64,000 nucleotides of DNA from the NCBI GenBank assembly GCA_013397455.1, contig VYZB01000134.1:311199-375198 (forward strand), written 5' to 3'. The stretch's first letter is position 1, and the number at the start of each line of letters is the position of its first letter. Shown here one piece after another: positions 24,001 through 37,551 of this stretch. The notes under the pieces are model-generated. The model made no database searches, was not told the DNA's origin, and saw nothing but the letters and a program-made list of their open reading frames with translations. The stretch comes from Crotophaga sulcirostris. Its lineage: Eukaryota; Chordata; Aves; Cuculiformes; Crotophagidae. A program made the translations under genes and the position numbers.

Positions 24001-26693
24001 GACAAGCAGGCAAGAAATACGGATTTCTGACACTGGGACATTTCACGTTAATGCCATCATTTTCATGAGGCTTTTGCATGTTCCCCATGGATTATGCATC
24101 GCTTCTTCAGTTTTCTTATCAGTGCTGACAGCAACCAGATAAAATGTATCTAAGGATTGTTCTCTTCTATCAATTGTCTTATAAAGAAGACAATTAAATT
24201 GTATTGAAGGCTGGTTCATTTTCTTTTGTTGAGGATCTCAAATTCCTTTGTCTCTACAAGCAGACAGAGCTTATTTGCTTGCTCATTATTTAGTTAGCCA
24301 AGGTCTTTAAGTTCAGCATGATAGAATTATTGGAGTTTAATCTGTTTAGTTTAGTCATGTACTATTCTTGTTTCAGCTTTGTGAATTTCATGGTCTTTGG
24401 TCTCTGCACGGATTATATCTCTACCTTGTCCTTTTGTTTCAGAATGTAGCTTATGCTATTTAATTTCCAGAGGAGAGTATTAAGCAAAAAGGTGTGGACT
24501 TTAGAGTACCAAAGAAATTTCAAATGCTAGTGAATTCAGATTAGGCCAGTTTTTCAGATTATGACTGTTCTTGTGCTAAATTTTTAGTGTTTTTTTCCCC
24601 TCCATTAATATTTTGTGTAACCTCATGGGGATTTTTTTTGTTGGTTTGTGTTTTTTTGTTTTTTTTTTTAAGTGAGGTGACTTTGGTGTGATATATTTCT
24701 TTAATATCACAAGAAATGGAGGTGATATGAATAGGTGATAACTTCAACTATACCTGCTGCATCCTTTCACATACATCTTTTATAAAATCTTGATTTTGCA
24801 GAAGTTGTTTTCCTCGAAGTAATATTCCAGATAGCATTAACTAGTTTATTGCATCAGGTGTGTTTGTTGTCCTCTCCAAGATACATTGTCTTGCTTATTG
24901 AACACAAATACATATGCTGCTGTCAGTAAATCTTAAACATAAGTGAGACTTGCATCTAAGATGCTCAGGGATGTTTGTTATTACCTGCTCTAATACTAGT
25001 GAGTTTCTATATTCTTCTAACAAATGATTTAAACAGTTCAGGAATGTGCAAACATGCACAGTACACTGTGCATGTTTGGATGTGAGTATGTTCTCTGTGA
25101 GATTTATCTGTATGAATATTCAAGACAGTTTTTCTAAAGTTTGTAAAGGTTCTCTAAAGTTTGTTCATGACGTCAAGATGTAGGATGATGATGTTGTTGA
25201 AGTGTGCAGTTAAAGAAATAAACATGAAAGTAGGTTCAGAGATCTTTGTTCTGAAGTGAAGATGCATGCAGTAGTTCTTAACTTTCAAGTTGTTATCCAG
25301 TTATCAAAATACCAGTTGAAGATAAACACTCTGATATTCTCTAATAGAGGAAAATTTAATGAGAAAATGGTAAATGATTTTCGACAGTGTCTTTCCCAAA
25401 ATGCTTCACACATAGACCCTCGTGCACTAAAGTCGCTTGCATTACGGGCATGTGGATCCAGTGACCTGCGATCCACTCCAGTTGCTGGCATTTGTTTTTT
25501 CTTGGTCTGTTCTCAAGCTGCTGGCGTGCAGGCTTGTCCGGTTACTTGCAGTGAGACCTTACAGCATCCACAGGTGAGTCACAGAGTGGAGTTTCACAGA
25601 AAGATAGTTAGGAGAGGACATGGTAGACAGTGGTGATCAGGTACAGGGCTCATTCAGAGAAGTGCACTGACTGACACCTGCTTATGCATGACTCTGGGCC
25701 CTTTATCCTTTCTCCTCTCACTTTGTCTCCTGCCTCCAGCCTGTTCGTCACTCCTCCTTTCCCCCGTGTTTGACACTTTCCTGAAGCATTGCTTAATGAG
25801 TTTGCAGAGATCCACAGGTGCCCTCAGATATCCATAATACTTGTGCTCTGGCACTTCCCCCTTATCTGTTACGAAGTCCAGGCTGACACTCTTCAGAGCT
25901 GTGCCTGTGGTTTCTTAATGGCCTGTCAACTAATGACTGAAGAGTTTTGATCATCTTTATCTTGCCATTATGGCAAGAACCAGATGCTCTCACCTTCTAA
26001 CACTCCTTTTAGCCGTATCATTGAGGGCAGTTATGATGAGGCAATTCCAAGTAGCAGCTGTGAACAGGAAATCCAACTAATGGGGATATTAGACAAAGAA
26101 TATTATGGTTTTACATAGATAGGCACAGCTTGTGAAGAAAATAACAGATGGATAAGATTTAAAGTAGATTTCATGACGAAAGACACATTTCAAGCTAAGC
26201 AATGTTAAGAGATGCCAATCAGACTGTCTGCAAGTAACTTGTGTTAATTTGAGTATTGAAGGCTGTGACTGTGCTGGGTTGTGGGCAGCGAAGATTTAAG
26301 CTCTTAGAAAATTATGTATTATCTATATCTACAGGATTTCTATTTTGCTTCTACAGATACGCAATGGGAAGAGAGCTTGTTTCAAACCTTTTATCAGAGG
26401 GTGGTAGGGAATCTTAGTCTGTACAGTTCTGATGATTATCCATAGACATGTTTCTTCCCTTAAACAGAATGTAATTTTAAAAAGTATAATTATGTTGCAA
26501 TGCTTGATAAATAGGTAGCACTAAAATGGTTCTTTTATAAATTTTGGGGATTTGTCAAGGTAGAAATAACAAATAACAGTCTTGCTGTTTTATTTTGTTT
26601 TCTTAGAGGAAATTGCTGTAAGCACAGTATGAGCGCTTAAACAAGTGAAATTTTTATAAACTTTCGCCACTGTTTTTGTTTGTTTGTTTGCAG

Positions 26694-27151
26694 AATCCAG
26701 TTGTGTCTAGTTCTGGATGGTCAGAAATAAATGTGCTGATTCTGGCTGGAACAACTGGTCATGTTTTGAGTTTGGGTGCAAGCAGTTTCATAGAAGAGGA
26801 GCATCAAACCTGGTATTTTCTTATCAATACGCTTTGTTTGGCACTGTGTCAGGAACTTTGCAGAAGTAATTTTTTTCTGAAAGAATGTGACCCTCAACAT
26901 GACACCATCGTGAAACAAAATTTTGATAGTATCAGGGAAGGCTCTCAGTACAAGAATATAGACATTTCAGCAGCAGATAATTCAAAATTCGGCAAGGACA
27001 CCTCTTCGGCTGAATTCATGAAAGGATCATGTAAGTGGATAAGCTTAGCAAGTCCATGGATCATCCTTATTTGCTGTCGGCTACTTCGATCCTTGAATCA
27101 GACAGGTGTCCAGTGGGCTCATCGGCCAGACTTTGGACATTGGTTGACAAG
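26694..27151 (+). CDS. PIGG: PIGG exon 9: large membrane-domain exon
   Basis: The exon is 458 nt, phase 0 in and phase 2 out, with acceptor TTTGTTTGCAG and donor GTGGGT. The peptide contains SGWSEINVLILAGTTGHVLS, the strongly conserved LGASSFIEEEHQTWYF, then a hydrophobic helix LINTLCLALCQEL. A hydrophilic and poorly conserved loop follows (about 60 residues). It ends with SPWIILICCRLLRSLNQTG and QWAHRPDFGHWLT, both family signatures. A sequon (NQT) occurs in the last loop. CR1 copies in opposite orientations lie in the introns on either side. Confidence 0.97.
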
Positions 27152-28674
27152 GTGGGTATCTGATTTATTATCATACTTTCTAGCTTATTTAAAAATTAAC
27201 ATATGTTTCATTTGGTGAAATATGTATACGTTTCCTTTCCTTAGAGTGTCTGTGTTAGAAAGTCTTGTAAACGTGCAAAGTGGGAAGACAGTGAAGCAAC
27301 ATAAGGAATTTTTCACTCCTGTTTCATGCAGGAGTAATTCCTTGTACTATCAATACTTTATAATCTTTGCCCTGCACCATGACTCATCCTGTGTAACTGG
27401 CATTAATTCAATAGAGTTATCAGAGGAAAAAAGTAAATATATTTCATGTGTAAGTGAACATTGTCTGGTTTTGGAAATTAAAAATTGCTTAATAGAATTA
27501 AACCCTTGAAATTAATGCAAAAGGTTCTGCTCAATTCCAAACTTTATGAAGTTGCAAGAGAAGATGCTGCATATAGTGTTCTTCCTTGTCTGTAACAGAC
27601 GTTTAACGTGTGGGTAGGAATCTGAAGGAATTTTTCAAGTGTAGTATGATAAACAAGAAAGGGAAAATTTTACAATTTAAAGTACACTGGAGAAGGGCTT
27701 ATACTTGCTATACTGCCTTTTAGTATTGTGAAGAACCACAGCCACTATTCAGGGATAAAAAGTACTTGATATTTGAACTGGCTTCTGTACTTCAGCTGAT
27801 GGACAGGGAAGTAATACCTTGTCACTGACTACTCAAGGTTTTGCAGACAGCAGATGAGAATGATTTGCTGTGTAAGATAGAGATTTCTTGCCAGTGTCAT
27901 CCACAATAAGTGGATGAAATGTCATTCCTCATTTATTAATAGCTACATGAGCAAATGAACTGATATGAGAGTTGTACTTTATTTGTGAGGCTGCTAATAA
28001 GTAACTAATTGCTGTGACAAGTGTGAGTGCTGAAAGACTTGAGTTATGAGGGAATTTATCACATAGCAGTTGTTCTGTACTAAAGCTTTCACCGTGCATT
28101 CCTCTTGAGGTGAGGTGAGGGATTGAGGAAGGTATGCCACATTCCCAACATTAAGACCAAATAATGGATAACTCAGTCATTATGAGCTAAGGCAGTATGT
28201 GAGCAGGATTAAGTGTGATTTCATCTGTTCCAAATATTTATTTGTCCACTAATTTGCTGAGCCAATTGTCATCTTTAGACTGTCAGCCCTTTTCTTTGGA
28301 GTACGCTAGTGCCACAATCCAGTGAAACAAGGATATTCACGCAGATCAATAATTGTGTTTTTTTCAGACGTGCTTTTGCTCCTGTTGTCCACCAGAAATA
28401 TTTACTGACACTTGAAAATGTTACCAGCCTGCTAAAAAATGTATGTGTATTCCTGTATTTAGCTTTCAAAGGCCCTGTCTTGGTGAAGCATGCTCCCATC
28501 TCTGATTTCTTCGTGCTTGGTATGGCTATAGAGCAGCAAAACCTGTTACAGCCTTGGGCTGTGGGGATTCAGGGAGACAGCACAGGTGGAAGGTAGTCTG
28601 CAGCTAGAGCAAGTGCTTCTAGGTCTTCCTGATTTATCACAAAAGAGCAGATTGATATGGAACAGATTGTTAAG

Positions 28675-29315
28675 ATCTTTGTCCAGCTAGGTCTTTGATC
28701 TCCAAGTATGAAGGCTCCACAACTGTTCTGGGCAACCTGTTATCTTTTTCACCCACAAATTTTCTTTATGTTTAAACAGAATTTCTTTTATTTCAATTTG
28801 TGTCCATTGCCTCTTGTCCTTTTACTGGCTTCCACTGAGAAGAATATGGCTTCATCATTTTTAACATCCTCAACCTCCAATAAAGCTGGTAAGATCCATA
28901 CTGAGGCTTCTTTTCCTGAGACCAAACAGTGCTTTGAGCTTCTCCCTATATGATAGAAGCTCCAATCCCATTATCATTTTCATAGTCCTTCACTGTACTT
29001 GCTCAAATATGTTCATGTCTTCCTCTGTACCCATGGGGTGACCCATAACTGGACCCAGGGCTGAGCAGAGGAAGAAACACCTTCCTCAATCTGCTGGTAA
29101 ATTTTTTCACAATGCAACCCCAAATGCTGTTGGTTTTCTTTGCTGCAAGAGCCCATTTCTGCCTGATGATCAACTCGCTGTCCACCAGGATGGTCAGAGC
29201 CAACTCTGAAAAGATGGTCAGCCCCAGTGTGTCCTGATATATGTAGCTCTCTGTTCCAAGGTGCAGGACTTGCCTCTTCCCCTTGTTGAACTTAATAAGG
29301 TTCCTCTTGATTGAC
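28675..29315 (-). mobile_element. CR1 LINE 3' part, minus strand
   Basis: On the minus strand the region encodes the CR1 RT thumb and C-terminal region, with [16 protein letters not shown] and CALAAKK-like ALAAKKTNSIWGC blocks. On the + strand near 28710 the reverse of the CR1 3' coding end is visible (GGCTCCACAACTGTTCTGGG). It is heavily mutated and its 3' tail is not clear. Its 5' boundary abuts the 5' boundary of the next CR1. Confidence 0.8.
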
Positions 29316-29960
29316 AGCTGGCTGAATAGGAGCCAGCAGTGTGCCCAGGTGGCCAAGAGGGCCAGTGGCGTCTTGGACTGTATCAGAAACAGTGTGGCCA
29401 GCAGGAGCAGGGAAGTGACTGTGCCCCTGTACTCAGCACTGGTGAGGCCTCACCTCGAGTACTGTGTGCAGTTCTGGGCCCCTCACTACAAGAAGGACAC
29501 TGAGGTGCTGGAGCGTGTCCAGAGAAGGATGATGAAGCTGGTGAAGGGGCTGGAGAACAAGTCTTAAGGGGAGTGGCTGAGGGAGCTGGAGTTGTTTAGT
29601 GTGGAGAAGAGGAGGCTAAGGGAAGACCTCATCACTGTCTGCAACTCCCTGAAAGGAGGTTGTGGCAAAGCAAACGTTGGTCTTTTCTACCAGGTGACAG
29701 ATGATAGAATGAGATTAAATGGCCTCAAGCTGCACCAGGGGAAGTTCAGATTAGACATCAGGAAAAACTTCTTCACTGAAGAGGCTGTCAGACACTGGAA
29801 CAGACTGCCCAGGGATGTGATTGAGTCACCATCCCTGGAGGTGTTTAAAAGATGGGTAGATGAAGTGTTCAAGATATGGTTTAGCAGTGGACAAGTATGA
29901 TTGGACTCGATGATCTCAAAGGTCTTTTCCAACCAATTGATTCTATGATTCTATTCTATC
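29316..29960 (+). mobile_element. CR1 LINE 3' part, plus strand, intact 3' tail
   Basis: The + strand encodes [36 protein letters not shown], a stop at 29565-29567, then [16 protein letters not shown] and [19 protein letters not shown]. It ends with the typical CR1 tail: a GATGATCTCAAAGG-like 3'UTR, then ATTGATTCTATGATTCTATT. It is 5' truncated, as most CR1 copies are. The start is directly against an oppositely oriented CR1. Confidence 0.9.
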
Positions 29961-31990
29961 CTGTAGTTTGCAGGGTATCTGTGAAATCCTATTTGGTAAG
30001 CATTATTGTGTTTTCTGTGATTGGAGGTTTTAATGTCTGTCTTGCTTGTCTTTCACAAGAGAATAGGGTGGTAGAGATGTCTGTTTCCCTGGTGTTTTGA
30101 TCAGGATGAGATGATGTGTTTTGCTTACAGCATAAGTAAAGTTGGCAATAAGCTGAGTTGTATAAAGCACTTATTCTTCCCAAAATGCATTACTAGTCTG
30201 TAGGGTTGATATTCTATTTTTAGTATGTGTTTAATTTGCATAGTTATGTCTTAATAGCATGTTTTTTACTAATAAGAAATCAGAAACTTACTTAGATCAT
30301 GTTAACCCTTGTTAGTTTGAGTTAGAATAAATCTGCTCAGACTTTTTCTAGCCAACCTTCTGTTTTGTCTCAAAGATACACAAACTATTCTTTTTTTTCC
30401 CCACAGTGTATTGACCTTTTAGACACCTGTGCTCATTCTCAGACTAATATTTTGCTTATCTGGACAGTGCTTAAGGGGCTCAGCATTTGAGAGAAAGAAC
30501 CTTTTGTGCAGGTTTGTGCATGGAAAAAATGTAAGCAGTAAAACACAGAAAAGCAGTCTACTTGTAGTGTGGGGGATTTGGCTACTAGGGATGCGTTCAA
30601 CAGTGCTAAAGTAAGGAAAATGTTCTTTGTTGTTTGCAGACAGACTGACTCTTGCTACAAATAATTTAAAAAAAGAGACTTTGAGATAAAGGGCAGAAGA
30701 AAATAAAACAATTGATGAAGAAGGTGAGAACGTGCAATTCCTGAATTTGCCTTGAAGTCAAGTTTCCTTTTTAATTAGTTAGTATTCAGTTAGCTTCACT
30801 TGACTGTTAATCTTGGTTAGAGCTGGTACTTAAAAGGTGTCAGAGCTGCTACGTGGCTCATTGTGGAAGGGGTGAAGCTGTCAATGACAGTATCAGGTTG
30901 AAGAGAAGTAACAAGAAACAACTGCATGGGAAGATGATAATATTTTCTTTTAATAATGTAATTAACTGTCCCCAAATGTTCTTCCTCCCAAAGGCAGCAT
31001 ACTGTGTGACTCCTGCTGCTTAGTCTGTTGTACATAGTGAAACGAAAGTAAACAATTAAAAAAGGCTTTGTCCACATAAAATATAAATCACATGCACATT
31101 TATAATTCCTTTCACTGTAGTTGTTTTTGCAGTAGTCAGTTGAGGTCATATCTATAGAAGGAAATATATTCAGTCTTCATTCTGTTACCAGAAGTATGAA
31201 AGTGTAGAGACCACAAGCTGTAGCAGTAAGAACAGACAGCCAAAGCTCTTTTTTTTCCTTCCCCACTCCCCAGGTTATCTCTCAGGAAACTATTGCTTCT
31301 TCACTTTCAATTTCATGGTTTGGGCAAACCCCACTACATTTCAGTTGAGATCAGAGTAAGGTATTCATGCTTGTATAGCTCGACTTTATGCTGAGCAATT
31401 ACAATCACTTTTTGAAAATACATGCTAATTTAATATACTCTTAGCTTCCTAACTGTTACAACCTTGGCTGGAAGACCTTGAAACTGTAGGTGATTTATGC
31501 TGACCTAACTTCACTTGCTATAAATCCTTTCATTGTTTCTTTAGTGAACTCTATGAAACACTGGAATAGGTATTTTTGCAACAAATTTCCGTGGTTCAAA
31601 AAAAATCCAAAACAGAAATCACAGAGGAGAGGACTGTTGTTAGAAAACCTGAACATGAGTTGGATATAAATGGCTGTGTTAGCACCATTGGTAACTGTTG
31701 TGCACATGGTTTGGAACATACCCGTACTGTCCACCGGGCCTTCTCTGAGGATTTTCTTTCTTTTGGGGAGAGGTTAGAGTATTGTTTATAATGTTTACTG
31801 TAGGAAGCTGCAGCTGTTGTTGAGTGTCTTGTTTGATATAGCACTAGCAATTATTTCTTACAGGTAGGAATGTTTTTCTGTTTTAATTTTATGTGTTGCT
31901 ATGTTAGAATTGCCTGCAAGAGTCTCTTAACAGAAGTGCATTGACTTTTTTAGATAGAGGCAAAGATGATGATGATATGCTGTTATTTAT

Positions 31991-32605
31991 CATAGAATCA
32001 GAGAATGGTTTGGGTTGGAAGGGACCTTAGAGCCCATCCAGTTCCACCCCTCCTGCCATGGGCAGGGACAGCTCCCACCAGCCCAGGCTGCTCCAGGCCC
32101 CATCCAACCTGGCCTTAAACACCTCCAGGGAGGGGACATCCACAGCTTCCCTGGGCAACCTGTGCCAGGGCCTCACCACCCTCGTCATGAAGAATTTCTT
32201 CCTAATGTCTAATCTGCATCTTGCCCCTTCCAATTTAAATCCGTTCCCCTTCATCCTATCACTAGTTGTCCTTGTACAGAGTCCCTCCCCAGCTTTCCTG
32301 CAGCCTGCCTCTTCAGGTACTGGAAGGCTGCTATGAGGTCTCCTGGAGCCTTCCATTCTTTAGGCTGAACAACCCCAGCTCTCTCAGCCTATCCTCACAG
32401 CAGAGGTGCGCCAGCCCTCTGATCGTCCTTGTGGCCCTCATCTGGACCTGTTCCAACAGTCCCATATCCTTATGTCGGGGATTCCAGAACTGGACACAAT
32501 ACTCCAGGTGGGGTCTCATGAGAGTGGAGTAGAACGGGAGGATCACCACCCTCACTCTGCTGACCATGTTTCTTTTGTTGCAGCCCAGGATACAGTCTTG
32601 GTCTC
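31991..32605 (-). mobile_element. CR1 LINE 3' part, minus strand
   Basis: The + strand begins with the reversed CR1 tail (CATAGAATCAGAGAATGG) followed by GGTTGGAAGGGACCTTAGAG. The minus strand encodes the C-terminal region with [37 protein letters not shown] and further upstream [16 protein letters not shown]. It appears younger than several neighbours because long coding blocks are preserved. It is 5' truncated near 32605. Confidence 0.9.
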
Positions 32606-34059
32606 ATACAATGAACAGCCAAGGAGAGTAGTTACTATATTAGTTTTTTGTGTTAATCATAAGAGATGGTGTATGCACTGTCTTCACAGGTTGCTTCAGC
32701 AATCCATTCACTACTTCTACTATTTCCTTCTGTAGAAAAAGAACAACATTGAGAAACATCGAGACTACATTTTTTCTCCTGTAGTGTTCTGGTTCTTACT
32801 ACTGGCCTGCAGAGAGTAGTGCATCTGTTGGTAGCCTTCATTTATTTGTATGTAGTGCTTCACTGGGTCTTGCAGGGAGGACTTAGAGGGCAGTTTTTTC
32901 TGCCCCGTATCATTTCCTCTGTGACTTTGGAAGCAAAACAGCTGTTGGTCAAACTCCTGATAAGTTATATCCTAAGGAATAGGAAAGTAAATCTGTTTGA
33001 AGTACTATAATTCTGATTAAATCAAAGATTAAACTAGATTTTCATATGTGCTGTTGAGAGTTAATGTGGATAACAGCCCAGGCTCACTGTCAGCTTGCCA
33101 AAGTTAAAGATCTTTTATCATGTGGAAGACAGAATAAGGAGGCCTGGGCTCTCACGCTCTCCATGATGTTCTTAACAGAAAGACGATCTAACAAAATTAG
33201 TGATTCTACACCATCTGGAATACTGGGAATATTAGCAATTCTTGGATTGCAGTGGGCTTTCTGAAATCACGTAGCTAGCTATGGTAGGGGTTGAATGCAG
33301 ATCTTTACATTTTGCAGTGCTAATTTGTATAACTTAGATTTAAATACATAAGATTGGCAGCATGCTAAGTGAAATACTCTTGATTCTGGAATGAGTTTCA
33401 CCTATTTAGAATGTGGGGGAACAAACTATATATGTCATCTTCTTGGCCATGATGCTAATTTTGTGTCTTCATCTCCTGTGTATATTGATCCAGTATGAGA
33501 TGCTGTAGTTGTGAAAGGGAATCAAATTGTGTTAATGTGTATGTATTATGTAGATATATTTCTGTTCATTTTGGCTAGGTGATGTTTTGTGTGTTTAAAA
33601 TTAAACAAATCAAATATATGTGCAGTTAATTAAAAAATATAGTTCTAATTCTATAGTGCAAAAATATTTTCTGCCTTATGCCAGAAAGTCAAGTGCTGTA
33701 GTATAAGCAAAATGCACTGTTTCAAAATTTATCAATTATAAAACTCTAGTTTAAAAGTGTTAGACACTTTTCCATTATGCAATATGCAGCTTAGTTTTTA
33801 TATAATTAACAGAATAACTAGCACATGGTGAAATACAATAATTGCATGTTTAAACAGGCATGCTTAATAGAAAAACTCATTGATGAAATTGCTTTTCTGA
33901 AAATACTAAAATATTTTACCATACCTCTTGGAAAGTTCATAACAGATGTCAGTGCAGTGATTAATTTGGAAATAAAAGGCTGTGGTGAAGGTTCTGTCAC
34001 TGTGTTTAGCAGTAATTACAGTGATTTGAAGGGCACTTTTTTGTTTTTGTTTTCCCCAG

Positions 34060-34251
34060 CTCTGAACATAAATCTGAACTCTCCTTTCTGGCTGCAGTCT
34101 CACTACTTATAATCTTCTTTCTGGTTCAAAGAAAATGCTCCCTGGTTTCAAAAATTGCTATGGCTCTTGGGCTCCTGGGAGTCTACAGTTACCGGGCAGC
34201 TATTGGAAATGTCATATTTCCATGGCAACATGACAGCAAAGATATTTCAAA
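34060..34251 (+). CDS. PIGG: PIGG exon 10: membrane domain
   Basis: The exon is 192 nt, phase 2 at both ends, with acceptor TTTTCCCCAG and consensus donor GTAAGT. The spliced peptide begins SSEHKSELSFLAAVSLLIIF, then FLVQRKCSLVSK. A second helix MALGLLGVYSYRAAIG follows, and the exon ends at FPWQHDSKDIS. It matches the vertebrate PIGG segment between HWLT and KGI, with the conserved YRAAIG and DSKDISK motifs. Confidence 0.96.
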
Positions 34252-36530
34252 GTAAGTTAATCAACAGGTATGTAAATCTATTTCTAGAGAGGTGTTAACA
34301 CTTTTGGATATCAGGGGATGAAGTGGGAGGGGATGCTATGTTTAGGCTGGAATCATATTTTTATGAATAAAACTCTATTTTGTAGGTGGCCAACACTCAG
34401 TTTTTGTGGCATGTGCATAATTTTGAGCCCCATGAAGTGTCTTTCAACCACAACACATCAGAAGCCAGTCAGATAAGATCTAGTATGAGGAAAGTCTTAA
34501 TAGTCATACTCGGTATTTTTGCTACAAAACCCCCTGCAAATGTGTTGTCTCCTCTTGATTTAGATGGTCTTGCCACATTTAGCAGAGCGGCTGCCGAGCT
34601 CATTTAGCTACTTCCTAGTTTTGAAAAATTCTTAGGCAGCTATTGGGAGAGTTGCTTTTTCCTATCTTTCTTTTGCATGTGAGTGTTCTGTAATGTGTGG
34701 CCTTTCAGGATTTAACCAAATCTTTCTTGAGTTCTAGACTGTGCTGCACAATGCTGCACAATGACTTTTAAGTGAAAGCTAAGTTTCTTGTAGAACTAGC
34801 CTGTACCTGTAAGGCAGCTACTAGCTCTTTCACCAATAGCTACTTTTGGAATGTAGCTACGTGGCTTTAGTTTTCTTGTGACACTTTTTGAAGTTAGACT
34901 GTATCTGGCTTTGCAACCTCAAGTTTTTCTGTATGTCAGAGAGATGCAGAAAACTTCAGGGTCAGTTGGGACATTTGAGGAAGAGGAAGGGATCATGGAA
35001 GAGAAGTTGTAAAACAGTTATATTGAGGGTATAACTAACTTTCTCTCACACTGTATTCGAGTTTGATATGGATACAAATGGTTTCTTTTGGGGAGCTTCT
35101 TAATCAGGGGCCAGAGATTCACACTATGGACAGAGATGGAAAAAACCCTGCAGGAGTAGATCTTAAGACATAGAAGATCAGATTTGCTAATGAAGCATGT
35201 TTTATAACAAATATCTTTATTTTTATCTAGATATATATGTTCTGTGTCTCCAATATTGAAGACAGTTGTAGTTGTATACAGGTGTTAAGTTAATGTGTGC
35301 TAGTTCTGCTGAATGCAGAAGTAATGGTAATCTATACTTAAGTCTGCAGAATTTGGCTCTGTGTTTGAAACATGCCTGATTTGAGTGTGATCTCTAGTTT
35401 TGGTTTATGTTTGGGTGAAATCCTTGGAGAAGAATACTGTCCTTGCAGTAAGAAGAAAGATATTGCAGTGGAGGACAGAACACTGAATACAGCAGTTGAG
35501 CCACCTATAAAATGCCATTAGATAAATAAGTGGAGTACTTAAAGGCAAAGCATTTACTGGGAACTTGTTCATTCCATAGTTAGCATATTGATTGCAATTA
35601 TAACAAGAAAGATATAGGCTTTTTGTGTTCTTTCACCTTCAATAGGTAGCGGAAATGGTGATTTGATTAAATTATGTCAAACCTTTATATATCACTTATT
35701 ATATGCTGGTTTAAAAGTTACTGTCAAGTTTTGAAGCTTTACACCCTTTAGATCCTTTGTGTAAGCCATTTGATGAAAGCTGGTAGGGTTAGCAAATGCA
35801 GATTCTAACCTTTGCTAGTTCTGTTCACTGGGAATGAAAAGGCCAATGAATTTATAGATTTAAGGAACATAGCAGTAAACGTTGATTACATTTTCATTTT
35901 TCTGTAATGCAGTTACTTAGGGATTTGAAAACTGTGTACAGTTACAATGAAAAAATGTGCTGCTATAAACCAGTGTAACTGTGTATCTGCAGCTCTATAA
36001 GGTGAGAAAATGTCTGAAGTATGCAGAAATTTCAGACTGAAATAAGGATCTTCAATTATTGTCACTGTCTTTTTGGTTGGCTAAAAAGAAATACTTGTTT
36101 GTGTGAATGAGTTGTGAAAAATCACTGAACAGCTAAAAGGGAATAGTGATTTTTAAGTCAAATTGATTCTTGAAATAAAATGTCCATATCACTCTAAGGA
36201 AATTAATAATGCTACATAAATGGCATATTTATATGAGTATATTTACGAATCTAGACCTTGAATAGTAATAACACACGTTTATTTTGGTTACACTGATTGA
36301 CATATGAAATTATATTTTAGGTTGGTTTTGATTTTAGCACAAGCTGTTTTCTTAGCTAGAGTTAATTTGGTGGTGTTGTAATTTAAGCATGAACCATTTT
36401 TAGAGTTGTTATAGTTGAGAAAGCTCTCTTGCATCTCTCTTGGAAGACTTTTTGACCTATAAAATTAGTAAGTAGCTCATCTTTCTGTTTTATTAATTCT
36501 TATTACTTTTTTTTTCAATTTCCTCTTTAG
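34252..36530 (+). other. PIGG intron 10
   Basis: This is AT-rich intron with no gene and no recognisable transposon or tandem repeat. Confidence 0.7.
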
Positions 36531-36840
36531 GGGGATTACTGAAGCTCGTTTTGTTTATGTCTTTGTTCTTGGCATAGTCTTCACGGGCACTAAAGATTTA
36601 CTAAAGTCACAGGTTATTTCTGCAGACGCCAGCATGAAGAGTACAGGGTTATGGGAAGTGTACAGTGGATTGGTACTGCTAGCAGCCCTTCTATTTAGAC
36701 CTCACAATTTACCAGTCTTGGTATTTTGTCTGCTAGTTCAGACAATGATGACAAACTATATCTGGAGACCTTTGAAATTTAATGCATCACAGATTTCTAT
36801 CATGCATTACTGGTTTGGCCAAGCTTTCTTCTTTTTTCAG
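36531..36840 (+). CDS. PIGG: PIGG exon 11: membrane domain
   Basis: The exon is 310 nt, phase 2 in and phase 0 out, with acceptor TCCTCTTTAG and donor GTAAGT. The peptide runs through ARFVYVFVLGIVFTGTKDLL, KSQVIS, LWEVYSGLVLLAALLFRPHN, a helix around LPVLVFCLLVQTMMT, and IMHYWFGQAFFFFQ at the end. It is one of the most conserved parts of the family and the match is close throughout. A sequon (NAS) is present. Confidence 0.97.
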
Positions 36841-37551
36841 GTAAGTTGAATACTTTTCCTGCTCCGGGGGTGAGAGGGGAAATAATTTTGAAAGAAATAT
36901 TGTTCATTGTGGCTGTAATGCCAACTAAATCTCAGAGTGCAAGAGTTTACTGAGTTTGCAAAAATGTTTATTTTCTAACTGTATTATTAATGTTTTGATT
37001 TCAGATTCAGGGAAAGATACATACCTTGTTAACTTATCCTCATAAATTTACCAAAGTGTTAAAGATATCGGACATCTATGCTGGGGTGATTTTGATCTTT
37101 TAGTGTGCTTCTGGATTACTGTTCTGGTGATAATAAATTTTAAAATTTCAACTGAGCTAATTAATATCATTAAAAGACAGATGGCTTTTTTTTGTCCATT
37201 ATTCTTGAGGCTTACAAAACCTTTGGTAGTATCACAGTAGTTCTACATATAGTTTAAGACTGAAGGGAAATTCTGTGACAATGTAATGTCTCTTATGAGG
37301 ATCAGAACGAATTGCCATTCTTATTATATCCAAATGGTATCTTCTTTCATGAGAAACCTCACTAATTTCAATAACATCATTCTCTGCATTGCAAATAAGG
37401 TTACAATTCCACAAAACTTTCCTTAGCATCAAAGCTGGAGAGGTTCTTTCCACTTTTAATAAAGCTGGAAACTTAGTGTAGCAGACTGTCTTGAGAAGAC
37501 ATTTGTTAAGTTGAAAAGTGAGTCATTTTCAGCTTAGGAGGAGAGGTTTTC

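Larger units (their letters stand above)
16921..26693 (+). other. PIGG intron 8 (9.8 kb)
   Basis: The intron is mostly AT-rich with no gene. Bases 18110-21030 are a long minus-strand CR1 with a nested younger CR1. Bases 25380-25890 are less AT-rich, contain several CpGs and have a 126-codon open frame with no recognised family, so they are left unassigned. The acceptor tract of exon 9 is a short TTTG repeat at about 26673-26690. Confidence 0.65.
27152..34059 (+). other. PIGG intron 9 (6.9 kb)
   Basis: No host gene was seen. The intron holds a head-to-head CR1 pair (28675-29960) and a further minus-strand CR1 (31991-32605). The remainder is AT-rich sequence without recognised structure. Confidence 0.7.

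Noticed and set aside
28675..29960. Twin-priming inversion of a single CR1 insertion
   Set aside because: The two arms cover overlapping parts of the element, whereas twin priming yields complementary, non-overlapping parts. Two separate insertions fit better.
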